From positions 806,001-870,000 of the forward strand of contig NZ_DF968183.1 in the NCBI RefSeq assembly GCF_001192835.1: 64,000 bases of DNA, read 5' to 3'. Made by a program: the position numbers and the translations under genes. Every line of letters begins with the position of its first letter. Positions within the stretch are counted from its first letter, which is position 1. Below are positions 8,770-18,296 of the stretch, piece after piece. Under the pieces are notes generated by a model that was given only the letters and a program-made list of their open reading frames with translations, was not told the DNA's origin and ran no database searches. The DNA comes from Lentimicrobium saccharophilum. Lineage in GTDB: Bacteria; Bacteroidota; Bacteroidia; Bacteroidales; Lentimicrobiaceae.

Positions 8770-11157
8770 ATGAGCAGGAAAATTAACGAAGCAACCTCAA
8801 CTGATATACCAATTATTCAAAAATTGGTAAATGAATACGGATGGAAAGTAGGTGATACGCTATTGTATCAGCAAACGTATGATATACCTGAAAATCTTAA
8901 AAAGGATTACCCAACACTTAAAAACATTCGCCCCGACATTGTTTTACAAGACATGAACGGCGATGTTTTAGCTGTTATCGAAAACAATTTAGATAAGGAA
9001 AACAAAGACCTGTTAAAGCTTCGCACCATTGTTACACAGCTCTTAAAACCCAGATTTCTTTATGCTTGCAGTGCCGAACGAATTTTATTTTACGACAATG
9101 CCTGGCGTGGCCTGGATGCAGGAGAGTTTAAACAGGTAACCACCTATATGAGTTTGGAAGAAATGAAGCTTAAAATTGAGCAGCAGAAAAAAATAGCTTC
9201 CAACAAAGAAATTACCATTGACACCACCATCGCCGGCGGTTACGACCCAACTGTTGGCAAAGAACGTTATTACCAATTACAATGTATTCGCACCATTATA
9301 GAAAACTACAAAGCCGGTAAACAAAAAATGCTTATCCACATGGCTACTGGTCTTGGCAAAACAAGAACTGCCGTAGCAATGGTAAAAGCATTATTGAGCA
9401 GCGGATTAGCCAAACGAATTTTGTTTGTGGTTGACAGGCGAATGTTGGCAAAACAAGCCGTTGACGATGGATTTTCTTTAATCAGCCGTGAATATACTTC
9501 GAGTTGGATAACTACCTCAAATTTCAGGACAAGAAAGAACGCCAGTATTCATGTGGTTGTCATTGATACACTTGAATTAATTCATAGCGATTTACCTTCT
9601 AACTTTTATGATTTAATAATTGTGGACGAATGCCACCGAAGCATTAACGTAAACCGTAAACTTATATTCGACCATTTTCTTTGTCCAAGAATTGGTTTAA
9701 CAGCTACACCACGCATTGCTACACCCATAGAAGGAGCTGAGGTTGACGAAGAAGATTTGGCAATAATTGACACCTACAAATTATTTGGTTGCGAAACTGG
9801 CGAACCCGATTTTCAATTTGATATTGCAAAAGGAATTGATGAGGGTTTTTTAGCACCTTATAAACCAATTGAATTGATTTCGTCTTTAGTAGAAGAAGCA
9901 AAACAAAATGGTATTGAATTCGACCATGTGCTTGACCCGCAAGAACGATATGTAATAGCTTTAGGGGCTGAAAAAAAATTAAAGTTAGAACAACTAAACC
10001 GCAAATTTATTTCGGAAGAAAACTGCCTCAGAATTGCAGAAGAATTGAAGAAAAATACGCAATACGGTGAAAAAGTGATTTTGTTTGGCGTCAGTCAGGC
10101 GCATTGCATTGAATTGGCTAAAGCGATTAATAAAGTATTTCAAATTGACGGTTCAGAAAAACCCTACTATGCAGAAGCTGTAATATCAGAAAATAACGAA
10201 TTAAACGAAACGCTGAAAGCCTGGTTTAAAAAGCCCTATCAAAAGCCGTATGTGGCTGTTTCAGTAGATATTTTGAGTACAGGTGTTGACATTCCTTGTG
10301 TTCGCTATATAGCTTTGGCAGCTTTAACAAAGTCAGTTGGTAAGTACATTCAAATGATTGGTCGTGGTACTCGTCTTGACCCAAAAACAGGAAAGTTTAG
10401 CTTCCAGATTCTAGACTTTGTTGGACTTTGCAAACGTATGGAGGATAATGGTAAAGGAACGCTGAAAGAAAATAAAAAGATAGTAAAACCGGGAGGTCAA
10501 AGATTAAGTGCAAATGCGGGTATAAATATAAATCCAAAAGGTGAGTACTTTTTAATCGATAATCCCGATCCTGCACATATGATCCAGCGCATTGAAATTC
10601 ATGGTGATTCAATCAAAATAAAGGACAACATACCAATTGAAGAGGCTAAGCAGATTTTTGAAGAAGAACTAAAGAAAAGCCAGGAACCAGTAGTGGTGGA
10701 TTTGAAAAAGAAAGCCGAACAGCCCGAATATCAACCGACCGATGAAGAACTGGCAAAATTTATTCAATGGTTGAGTTTACCAAATACATTTATGGACGAA
10801 GGACATTTGCAAAAAATGTATGATTATCCTGAAGGTTCTGCATGGGACTTTTTGTTGCACGCATTAGGAAGGAAAAGGATTCCTACGCCAAAGGAAAGAA
10901 TTGAAAAAAATTATCTTTCTTACATTCACACCTACAACTTCACAGATGAGCAAATTGTAATTTTAAAGAAAATCAAAGATGTTTTTGCCTCCAATGTGGC
11001 ATCAAATCGAGATATTAATATTAATGAAATATTTGGAAACCCAATCTATGAAAGACTAATAGGGTCTTATGAAACAATAAACCAGATATTTGATGGAAAA
11101 TTCAATTTTGTTATTAACGAATTGAAACAAACTATTGTAAAAAGAGCAAGTGCATAG
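8770..11157 (+). CDS. hsdR: Type I restriction endonuclease R subunit (HsdR)
   Basis: Predicted motor and nuclease subunit that translocates DNA and cuts at a distance with the HsdMS partner. The 795-residue chain has an N-terminal nuclease-like domain (PDIVL with D56, then VIENN at 70-73), Walker A ATGLGKT (192-198), the DECH box from D286, GLTATPR, and a C-terminal helicase half with the arginine-finger-type QMIGRGTR motif. The length suits the EcoEI-like HsdR group. One oddity is that the usual nuclease motif is D...ExK, and here the lysine position reads asparagine (E71-N-N73), which may weaken or abolish cleavage. It starts 11 bases after the KilA-N gene and ends the operon; a 28-base repeat follows at 11177. 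Confidence 0.9.
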   Translation: MSRKINEATSTDIPIIQKLVNEYGWKVGDTLLYQQTYDIPENLKKDYPTLKNIRPDIVLQDMNGDVLAVIENNLDKENKDLLKLRTIVTQLLKPRFLYACSAERILFYDNAWRGLDAGEFKQVTTYMSLEEMKLKIEQQKKIASNKEITIDTTIAGGYDPTVGKERYYQLQCIRTIIENYKAGKQKMLIHMATGLGKTRTAVAMVKALLSSGLAKRILFVVDRRMLAKQAVDDGFSLISREYTSSWITTSNFRTRKNASIHVVVIDTLELIHSDLPSNFYDLIIVDECHRSINVNRKLIFDHFLCPRIGLTATPRIATPIEGAEVDEEDLAIIDTYKLFGCETGEPDFQFDIAKGIDEGFLAPYKPIELISSLVEEAKQNGIEFDHVLDPQERYVIALGAEKKLKLEQLNRKFISEENCLRIAEELKKNTQYGEKVILFGVSQAHCIELAKAINKVFQIDGSEKPYYAEAVISENNELNETLKAWFKKPYQKPYVAVSVDILSTGVDIPCVRYIALAALTKSVGKYIQMIGRGTRLDPKTGKFSFQILDFVGLCKRMEDNGKGTLKENKKIVKPGGQRLSANAGININPKGEYFLIDNPDPAHMIQRIEIHGDSIKIKDNIPIEEAKQIFEEELKKSQEPVVVDLKKKAEQPEYQPTDEELAKFIQWLSLPNTFMDEGHLQKMYDYPEGSAWDFLLHALGRKRIPTPKERIEKNYLSYIHTYNFTDEQIVILKKIKDVFASNVASNRDININEIFGNPIYERLIGSYETINQIFDGKFNFVINELKQTIVKRASA

Positions 11158-11176
11158 TTAGCCTATAGTCGGAATA

Positions 11177-11204
11177 ACATTTGCAAGCTATCAAGAGTAA
11201 ACGC
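11177..11204 (+). repeat. Right imperfect 28-base repeat flanking the type I module
   Basis: Same orientation as 4562-4589 and 22 of 28 bases identical, sharing ACATTTGCAAG at the left and AAACGC at the right. It begins 20 bases after the hsdR stop codon. Beyond it the base composition returns to that of the chromosome. Confidence 0.45.
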
Positions 11205-11232
11205 CCCATTTTATTTCAAACAACCAACCACC

Positions 11233-11652
11233 ATGCCCCCCTCCCCCAACCCAAACCACTGGCGCCCCTTAATCGAACTGATCCCGGCCATTGAACGCAC
11301 CCGGCAGTTCGGCGCATATCCTGAGCCGGTTCAGCTTGCAGAGAATCTATCTGTCTGCAGCGGAATAAGTAATTCGGAAATTGCCGGTGAATTTTTGCAC
11401 CGGGTATATGAAAGCGGACTGATGTACGACTTCGACTGGATGAGCTGGGATTTCGGGAAATCGGCCCTGCAAAACAGGTTCGGGGACAATTTCAGCCATT
11501 ATGACCTGGAAACGCTGAATAAATTTATTATTGCCATTGTAAGAAACGATAAATACTGCGAAGGGTACCTGGTCAGTAAGTTTTCGGACGGCACCATCTT
11601 GAGTATTTTAAAAGCGGCGGAATCCATTGTCAATCATAAGGAGTCCGGCTAA
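11233..11652 (+). CDS. Small protein resembling DUF6508
   Basis: A 139-residue soluble protein without signal peptide. Its C-terminal part (LETLNKFIIAIVRNDKYCEGYL, then SDGTILSILKA) resembles the conserved core of DUF6508 proteins, whose function is unknown. The middle holds an aromatic YDFDWMSW stretch. It lies directly after the restriction module but has chromosomal GC content, so it probably belongs to the host side of the junction. No operon partner is evident. Confidence 0.6.
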   Translation: MPPSPNPNHWRPLIELIPAIERTRQFGAYPEPVQLAENLSVCSGISNSEIAGEFLHRVYESGLMYDFDWMSWDFGKSALQNRFGDNFSHYDLETLNKFIIAIVRNDKYCEGYLVSKFSDGTILSILKAAESIVNHKESG

Positions 11653-11785
11653 CCTTCAGTTAATTCCTTGAATAAAATATTCCGTGCTTTTCTGTGCTTT
11701 TGTGCCTTAGTGGCCGCAAATTGCCCATCCTCCGGCAAATAACCCCCGTACCCCTTATGCGTCAGCCTTCAGGGGCAGACCGTCG

Positions 11786-11816
11786 TTGCATGTTTCCGTG
11801 TTTTTAGTTACTTTTG
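11786..11816 (+). promoter_or_regulatory. Promoter of the GWxTD gene
   Basis: TTG at 11786-11788, a 20-base spacer, then TACTTTTG at 11809-11816, matching the Bacteroidota -33/-7 layout. The coding start follows 62 bases later. Confidence 0.6.
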
Positions 11817-11878
11817 TAGAACAAATCAACGGTTATTATCCTTCTGAAAAAGATAGAAACCGGCAAAAGACCTGACCG

Positions 11879-13387
11879 ATGAAAAAGATACTGGCACTTT
11901 CGTTACTGCTCATCACTGCCGGAACCGTTGCTGCTTCGGCACCGCGCAGCCTGGGGGCCTACCTTTCCCATTCCACCTTCAATATACCGGGCGAATCGCC
12001 TTACCTCGAGACCTACCTTGAGATCATCGGCAACACCATTGTATATAAACAGAATGCTTCCGGCAAATACCAGGGCAATGTGCAGGTTACGATGATTATC
12101 CGCCGGGATTCCGTTATTGTGGATTACCGGAAATATGAACTGATGAGTCCCGAACTGGACGACACCACGGCCATCGCGCTGAATTTCATCGATCAGCAGC
12201 GCTTTATGCTTGCCAACGGCAGCTATGAGCTGGATCTTTCCATTGCAGACCTTAATATTGCGGTTAAGCCCATTGTGATCACCTACCCTGTGCTGATAGA
12301 CTTCCCTGCCGATAAGGTTTCGATCTCGGGGATACAGCTGATCAATTCGTTCACCAAAACTACCGAAGCCAACCTGCTGAGCAAAAGCGGCTATGATTTT
12401 GTTCCTTACGTGGATAACTTCTACCCCTCCGACCGGAACAAACTGACTTTTTACAGCGAAATCTACAACCCCGCCCATCAGGAAGGAAGCGGCGAGAAAT
12501 ACCTGGTTTCGGCCTTTATTGAATCATTTGAGAATAACCGCATGATGAATGAGTTTGTCAGAATCAGGCGCGAAGAATCCAAACCGGTCATTGTGCTGCT
12601 GAGCGAATTCGACATTTCCGGCCTTCCTTCGGGGAATTACAACCTCGTGGTTGCCATCCGCAATAAAAACAATGAAGTGATCGCGGAAAATGCCGCCTTC
12701 TTCCAGCGCTTTAACCCCTCGGTCAGCGCAAGCGCGCTGAACTTCGAAGGCATCGACCTGAACAACACCTTTACACAAAGAATCAACAGCCTGGACACTT
12801 TGCGTGAATTTATCCGGACCCTCTCCCCCATTGCCACGGAAATGGAAAGGATTTTTATCAATTCGCAGGTAGACGCGGCTTCGTTGACGACTTTACAGCA
12901 GTTCTTCTTCAGGTTCTGGCAGGTACGTGACGAGTTCGAGCCGGAAAAGGCATGGATCGCTTACAATCAGGAGGTGATAAAGGTCAACAACACCTATTCC
13001 ACCCAGGTAAGAAAAGGCTATGAAACGGATATGGGCAGGGTCTATCTGCAATACGGGCCGCCAAACACCATTACGGATGTTCCTTTCGAAACCAGCGGAT
13101 ACCGTTACACCAACAACGATATAAATTCCACGGGGACCATTCCTTACCAGATCTGGCATTATTATTCCATCAACAACAACCGTGAGCGCAACAAGCGGTT
13201 TGTGTTTATCAATTCAAGCCTCCGCGTCACCGATTACCAGCTCGTGCATTCCGACGTCAGGGGTGAAATCCAGAATTATAACTGGCAGCGGATGCTGACC
13301 CGTTCCCTCGAAATCCAGGACAGGGACGCGGATGACCTGCGGCGGGATAAGAGCAGATCGGCCAGAATCTATGAACAGGGCTGGTAA
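11879..13387 (+). CDS. GWxTD domain-containing secreted protein
   Basis: A 502-residue exported protein with an N-terminal signal sequence (cleavage near ASA, about residue 20). The first two-thirds is beta-rich and unassigned. The C-terminal part holds the GWxTD signature in the form GYETD (W replaced by Y), followed by GRVYLQYGPPNTI and PYQIWHYY, typical of this Bacteroidota family. Its function is not known; members are found in the envelope. It has its own promoter and is monocistronic by spacing, with the next gene starting 106 bases later behind another promoter box. Confidence 0.85.
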   Translation: MKKILALSLLLITAGTVAASAPRSLGAYLSHSTFNIPGESPYLETYLEIIGNTIVYKQNASGKYQGNVQVTMIIRRDSVIVDYRKYELMSPELDDTTAIALNFIDQQRFMLANGSYELDLSIADLNIAVKPIVITYPVLIDFPADKVSISGIQLINSFTKTTEANLLSKSGYDFVPYVDNFYPSDRNKLTFYSEIYNPAHQEGSGEKYLVSAFIESFENNRMMNEFVRIRREESKPVIVLLSEFDISGLPSGNYNLVVAIRNKNNEVIAENAAFFQRFNPSVSASALNFEGIDLNNTFTQRINSLDTLREFIRTLSPIATEMERIFINSQVDAASLTTLQQFFFRFWQVRDEFEPEKAWIAYNQEVIKVNNTYSTQVRKGYETDMGRVYLQYGPPNTITDVPFETSGYRYTNNDINSTGTIPYQIWHYYSINNNRERNKRFVFINSSLRVTDYQLVHSDVRGEIQNYNWQRMLTRSLEIQDRDADDLRRDKSRSARIYEQGW

Positions 13388-13428
13388 ACTTCAGCGTTTA
13401 TCTGATTTTTTGACAATTGAATTTCCCG

Positions 13429-13459
13429 TTGCTACAATCATCAATTAACCGTATGTTTG
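13429..13459 (+). promoter_or_regulatory. Promoter of the glycosyltransferase gene
   Basis: TTG at 13429-13431, a 20-base spacer, then TATGTTTG at 13452-13459. This places transcription start near 13466, which supports the TTG start codon at 13494. Confidence 0.55.
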
Positions 13460-13493
13460 CATAGACAAGTCATACCGATCAGCGCTCAGCACT

Positions 13494-14519
13494 TTGGACA
13501 AGAAAACTGCCGTTGTTATACTTAACTGGAATGGGAAAAGTTTCCTGGAGAAATTTCTTCCGGCAGTGTTACAATACAGCAGGCAGGATGCCCGGGTGAT
13601 TGTGGCCGACAATGCCTCCTCCGACGGATCGGTTGACTTCCTGAAAGCGCGTTTCCCGGAAGTAGACATTATTGAAAACCCTGAAAACGGCGGATTCGCC
13701 AAAGGTTACAACGACGCGCTTGCGAAGGTTGACGCCGATTATTTTGTTTTACTGAACTCCGACATTGAAGTCACGGAGAACTGGATACCTCCGGTAATTT
13801 CATTGCTTGAGAATAATCCGGAGGTCGCCGCCTGTCAGCCAATTATCCGGTCATACCACCAACCGGAAAAGTTTGAATATGCCGGGGCCGCCGGCGGCTT
13901 TATAGATGCCTACGGCTATCCTTTCTGCCGCGGACGCCTTTTTCAGCACCTCGAAGAAGACCTGGGCCAGTACAATAACGCTGTGGAAGTTTTCTGGGCC
14001 ACCGGCGCCTGTATGTTTGTCAGGGCAGAAGTGTTCAGGCAGCTAGGCGGATTTGACGCCGATTTCTTCGCCCACATGGAGGAAATTGACTTCTGCTGGC
14101 GGGCCAAACATTCCGGCTATAAAATTATGGTTTGTCCGGAATCCCGGGTCTTCCACGTCGGCGGCGGAACGCTCCCCAAGCAGTCCTCTTTCAAGACATA
14201 CCTGAACATGCGGAACAACATTTCGATGTTGTACAAGAACCTGCCCGGTCACCGGCTGGTACCCGTATTTATCCTCAGGCTGCTGCTCGACGGCATCGCT
14301 GCATTCAAGTTTCTGATCGACGGCGGTTTTGCCGATTTCTGGGCAGTGGTGCGGGCGCATATGAGCTTCTACCGCAGGTTTCCGGTGCACCGGAAGAAAC
14401 GGCGCAGCATCTCGCACGAAGAGGTTTCCTGCATTTACCGGGGAAATATTGTGGTTGACCACTTTATCAAGAGAAAGAAGAAATTTTCGGCCCTTCCGCA
14501 ACACAAATTTTCCCGCTGA
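13494..14519 (+). CDS. Family 2 glycosyltransferase
   Basis: Predicted nucleotide-sugar-dependent transferase of 341 residues with a GT-A fold. The opening VVILNWNGKSFLE, the nucleotide-binding DNASSDGS, the GGFAKGYN segment and the metal-binding LLNSDIEV (DxD-like) follow the order seen in WbbL/rhamnosyltransferase-like GT2 enzymes. ATGACMFVRAEVFRQLGGFD and HMEEIDFCWRAK give the usual acceptor-side motifs. It probably acts on cell-surface polysaccharide; the sugar is unknown. The start is TTG at 13494, with no better ATG before the conserved strand. Its stop codon overlaps the start of the SMR gene by one base (TGATG), so the two are translationally coupled. Confidence 0.88.
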   Translation: MDKKTAVVILNWNGKSFLEKFLPAVLQYSRQDARVIVADNASSDGSVDFLKARFPEVDIIENPENGGFAKGYNDALAKVDADYFVLLNSDIEVTENWIPPVISLLENNPEVAACQPIIRSYHQPEKFEYAGAAGGFIDAYGYPFCRGRLFQHLEEDLGQYNNAVEVFWATGACMFVRAEVFRQLGGFDADFFAHMEEIDFCWRAKHSGYKIMVCPESRVFHVGGGTLPKQSSFKTYLNMRNNISMLYKNLPGHRLVPVFILRLLLDGIAAFKFLIDGGFADFWAVVRAHMSFYRRFPVHRKKRRSISHEEVSCIYRGNIVVDHFIKRKKKFSALPQHKFSR

Positions 14520-14920
14520 TGGCCTGGATTATCCTGATCATAGCCGGAATTTTCGAAACCGTATGGGCCGTTTCGCTGAAGTATTCAGAAGGATTTAGCC
14601 GACTGTGGCCCTCGGTGATCACGGTGGTGGCCATGGCCATCAGCCTTTACCTGCTGGCGCTTTCGCTTAAAACCTTGCCGCTGGGCACCGCTTACGCCGT
14701 ATGGACCGGCATCGGGGCATTGGGCGCGGTGATCTACGGCATCCTCGCCATGGGAGAATCCAGGGAATTGCTGAAAATATTATTTGTGATGATGATCCTG
14801 GGCGGGATTATCGGCCTGAGGGCAACCGCCGGAAAAGCTTCAGCGTCCGAGAAGACTGAGCAGGGCCAACCGATAGGAAGCAAGACCGAAACCAGCGATC
14901 ACCCCGGCGGCGCCCGCTGA
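14519..14920 (+). CDS. SMR-family transporter, guanidinium exporter-like (Gdx/SugE)
   Basis: Small multidrug-resistance family inner-membrane protein with four membrane helices and the conserved glutamate in GIFETVWAV (E13). The GTAYAVWTGIGALGAV segment is closer to the Gdx (SugE) guanidinium exporters than to the EmrE group. Members of this family work as dual-topology dimers exchanging substrate for protons. The family is usually about 105 residues; this one has a polar tail of about 28 residues (from about 105). The last 81 bases overlap the 3' end of aroQ on the opposite strand. It shares a one-base overlap with the upstream glycosyltransferase gene. Confidence 0.85.
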   Translation: MAWIILIIAGIFETVWAVSLKYSEGFSRLWPSVITVVAMAISLYLLALSLKTLPLGTAYAVWTGIGALGAVIYGILAMGESRELLKILFVMMILGGIIGLRATAGKASASEKTEQGQPIGSKTETSDHPGGAR

Positions 14921-15259
14921 AATATAAGAGCGCTGCCTGAACTCTTCCCTTGCAAACACATTGCTCATGTGCACCTCAACCACCGGCGCATGAACGGCCT
15001 TCACGGCATCCCCGATCGCCACGGAAGTATGGGTATACCCGCCGGCGTTCAGGATAATGCCATCCGCGCCGAAACCCGCCTCCTGCAGCTTGTTGATGAT
15101 CTCCCCCTCCACATTGCTCTGGAAATATTCAATCTCGGTACCGGGAAATTCCGCCCGGAGTTCAGGGATAAAGGTTTCAAAACTTTTATCGCCATAGAAC
15201 CCCGGCTCCCGTATTCCGGTCAGGTTAAGGTTTGGCCCGTTGATGATGCAGATTTTCAT
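14840..15259 (-). CDS. aroQ: Type II 3-dehydroquinate dehydratase
   Basis: Catalyses dehydration of 3-dehydroquinate to 3-dehydroshikimate in the shikimate pathway. The 139-residue length and motifs fit type II enzymes: NGPNLNLTGIREPGFYG (lid arginine and catalytic tyrosine), SNVEGEII, LNAGGYTHTS, EVHMSNVFAREEFR. It is transcribed toward the SMR gene and its 3' end overlaps that gene by 81 bases. Another shikimate-pathway gene, aroK, lies at 45.1 kb, so the pathway is scattered. Confidence 0.95.
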   Translation of the reverse strand: MKICIINGPNLNLTGIREPGFYGDKSFETFIPELRAEFPGTEIEYFQSNVEGEIINKLQEAGFGADGIILNAGGYTHTSVAIGDAVKAVHAPVVEVHMSNVFAREEFRQRSYISAGAAGVIAGFGLASYRLALLSLLGR

Positions 15260-15290
15260 AAGGATGTGCCGGCTTAAGAATCAGGTTGAT

Positions 15291-15668
15291 TTACTTTCTG
15301 ATAAATACTGTACTGGATGGGGTTCCGCCAACGGAAGGCAAAAGTCCGCTGATGGTCAGTTCCTCCTCTTTACGGTTGTACGTCATTTTATGGGTGGTTC
15401 TGGCGCCATCGGGAAATTCCTCAGGTTGAAAAAGCAATAGTTCATCGGCCTTGTCCAGGCGATACAAAAGGGTATCGGTTCCGGTTTCCGGGGCTCTTTT
15501 CAGAAAGGCCCGGTTGCTGCTCCGGAATTCAATCTCCACCCTGAACGCGGCATCATTCTTTTCAATCCACGGGCCCTGCAGGTTGAACTCATCCGGGAAT
15601 TTTTCCTTGTCGCATCCCGCAAAAAGCAACGTAAACAGCAAAAACAATATTCTGAAGGTCATTTTCAT
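15291..15668 (-). CDS. Small lipoprotein of unknown function
   Basis: A 125-residue protein when started at the ATG at 15666-15668. This start places a hydrophobic stretch (FRILFLLFTLLFAGC) with a lipobox right at the N terminus; the longer ORF to 15722 would bury it. The mature part looks like a small beta-barrel or lipocalin-like domain (repeated short strands such as FRVEIEFRSS, LLYRLDKADELLLF and HKMTYNRKEEELTI). No family is recognised with confidence. It lies just downstream of the first repeat array, read toward aroQ. Confidence 0.6.
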   Translation of the reverse strand: MKMTFRILFLLFTLLFAGCDKEKFPDEFNLQGPWIEKNDAAFRVEIEFRSSNRAFLKRAPETGTDTLLYRLDKADELLLFQPEEFPDGARTTHKMTYNRKEEELTISGLLPSVGGTPSSTVFIRK

Positions 15669-16658
15669 TCCGATGGCATTACCGTATGCAAAATTAACAA
15701 TTAGCAGCATGAAAATTACCAACCTGAGCCGCGGGAGATGGAATCCATTTGTAAAACCTGCGTAGTTTGTGTTTATCCGGTGATTTATTCAACGATTCCT
15801 TCCCCGGATAAACGAGGTTGGAATTTCCAGATGTGATTCCATGCTATAAACATGTGACTCCTCCGAGTCATTGATTGTGGTTCGGGAATAGTGCGTTTGA
15901 CCCCAGCGGGGTCATATGTCTATAGAAAAAGAGATCAAGGAATTTGTGCGACCCCGGCGGGGTCGTATGTTTATTGACATTGGTATCCGAAAAAATATTA
16001 AAAGATTCCTCCCCCGGAATACGGGGTCGTAATTTCCGGTTGTGATTCCTTGCCATAAACCTGTGACTCCTCCGGAGTCATTGATTGTGGTTCGGGATTA
16101 ATGCATATGACCCCAGCGGGGTCGTATGTTTATTATCATTGGTATCCGGATATTTATTCAAAGATTCCTCCCCGGGATAACCGGGGTCGGAATGACATCG
16201 CTTTTGGGTGGATGAGTTGAAGCGGAGGCAGGATAGCGGCAAAGCCGCCATCCTGCCTCCGCTATTTCTTGCTGACCATTAGTCATTCCGACCGGAGGGA
16301 GGAATCTTTATTATCTATTCCCGTCAAATATACCCTTTATTTGGCACAAGGACAGAGGCTAAAAGACATTCGACCCCTCCGGGGTCGTGAACTTTTATGT
16401 CCCGATTCTTTTCTATAAACATGTGACTCCTCCGGAGTCATTGATTGTGGTTCGCGATTAGTGCATTTGACCCCAGCGGGGTCGTATGTTTACGGACATT
16501 GGTATCCGGTAAAATATTTAAAGATTCCTCCCCCGGAAGTCCGGGGTCGGAATGACATCGTTTCCGGGTGGATGGGCCGGGGCATAGGGAGGAATCTGTA
16601 TCAACTTTCCGGACAAACAAACGTTCAACCAGGCAGAAAGGCACAGGAAAAAGACATT

Positions 16659-17029
16659 CGACCCCTCCGGGGTCGTGAACTTTTATAGCGGATTATTTTC
16701 TATAAACATGTGACTCCTCCGGAGTCATGATTATGGTTCAGATTTATGTGTTTGACCCCAGCGGGGTCATATGTGTATAGAAAGACGAGGGGCAGAAGAT
16801 TACCGACCCCAGCGGGGTCGTATGTTTATAGAAACACGAAATGCAATAATATCAGCGACCCCAGAGGGGTCGTATGTTTATTGACATTTGTATCCGGTAA
16901 TTTATTCAAAGATTCCTCCCCCGTAATCCGGGGTCGTAATTTCCGGTTGTGATTCCTTGCTATAAACCTGTGACTCCTCCGGAGTCATGATTATGGTTCA
17001 GATTTATGTGTTTGACCCCAGCGGGGTCG
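16659..17029 (+). repeat. 371-bp segmental duplication within array 1, copy 1
   Basis: Nearly identical to 17926-18296 at an offset of 1,267 bases, including the non-hairpin spacers; the only differences I see are near the right end (for example CTGTGAC versus ATGTGAC). It spans modules A-B-C-C-C-D-B-C. Confidence 0.85.
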
Positions 17030-17925
17030 TATGTTTATAGAAACACGAAATGCAATAATATCAGCGACCCCAGAGGGGTCGTATGTTTATTGACATTTGT
17101 ATCCGGTAATTTATTTAAAGATTCCTCCACCGTAATCCGGGGTCGGAATTTCCGGTTGTGATTCCTTGCTATAAACATGGGATTCCTCCGAGTCATTGAT
17201 TGTGGTTCGGGAATAGTGCGTTTGACCCCAGCGGGGTCATATGTCTATAGAAAAAGAGATCAAGGAATTTGTGCGACCCCGGCGGGGTCGTATGTTTATT
17301 GACATTGGTATCCGGTAAAATATTTAAAGATTCCTCCCCCGGATAAACGGGGTCAGAATGACATCGTTTCCGGGTGGAAGGGCTGAGACAGCGGGCGGTT
17401 GACCATCAGTCATTCCGGCCGGAGGGAGGAATCTGTTTCATCTTTCCCGACAGGCAAACGCTCAGCCAGGCAGAAAGGCACAGGAAAAATACATTCGACC
17501 CCTCCGGGGTCGTGAACGTATATGTCCGGATTATTCTCTATAAACATGTGACTCCTCCGGAGTCATTGATTTTTGGTTCAGATAAAAATGTTTGACCCCA
17601 GAGGGGTCATATGTCTATAGAAAAGGAATCCAAATAATTTGTGCGACCCCAGCGGGGTCGTATGTTTATTGACATTTTATCCAGTAAAATTTCCAAAGAT
17701 TCCTCCCCCGGAGTCTTTGATCCTGGTTCGGATTACTGTGTTTGACCCCAGCGGGGTCATATGTCTATAGAAAAGGAATCCAAATAATTTGTGCGACCCC
17801 AGCGGGGTCGTACGTTTATTGAAATTTGTATCAGAGAAAATATCCAAAGATTCCTCCCCTGAAATCCGGGGCCGGAATGACATCGTCTCCGGGTGGATGA
17901 GTTGAGGCTGAGGTAGAAAGACATG

Positions 17926-18296
17926 CGACCCCTCCGGGGTCGTGAACTTTTATAGCGGATTATTTTCTATAAACATGTGACTCCTCCGGAGTCATGATTA
18001 TGGTTCAGATTTATGTGTTTGACCCCAGCGGGGTCATATGTGTATAGAAAGACGAGGGGCAGAAGATTACCGACCCCAGCGGGGTCGTATGTTTATAGAA
18101 ACACGAAATGCAATAATATCAGCGACCCCAGAGGGGTCGTATGTTTATTGACATTTGTATCCGGTAATTTATTCAAAGATTCCTCCCCCGTAATCCGGGG
18201 TCGTAATTTCCGGTTGTGATTCCTTGCTATAAACATGTGACTCCTCCGGAGTCATGATTATGGTTCAGATTTATGTGTTTGACCCCAGCGGGGTCA
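17926..18296 (+). repeat. 371-bp segmental duplication within array 1, copy 2
   Basis: Second copy of 16659-17029. The same spacer sequences recur (for example AAACACGAAATGCAATAATA), so array growth here was by block duplication and not by independent acquisition of spacers. Confidence 0.85.

Noticed and set aside
15868-18219. Short ORFs of 60-85 residues in array 1, including two identical 68-residue ORFs at 16746 and 18013
   Set aside because: They translate the palindromic repeats in several frames, with motifs like TPAGSYVYR repeated because the DNA repeats. Identity of the pair is due to the block duplication.
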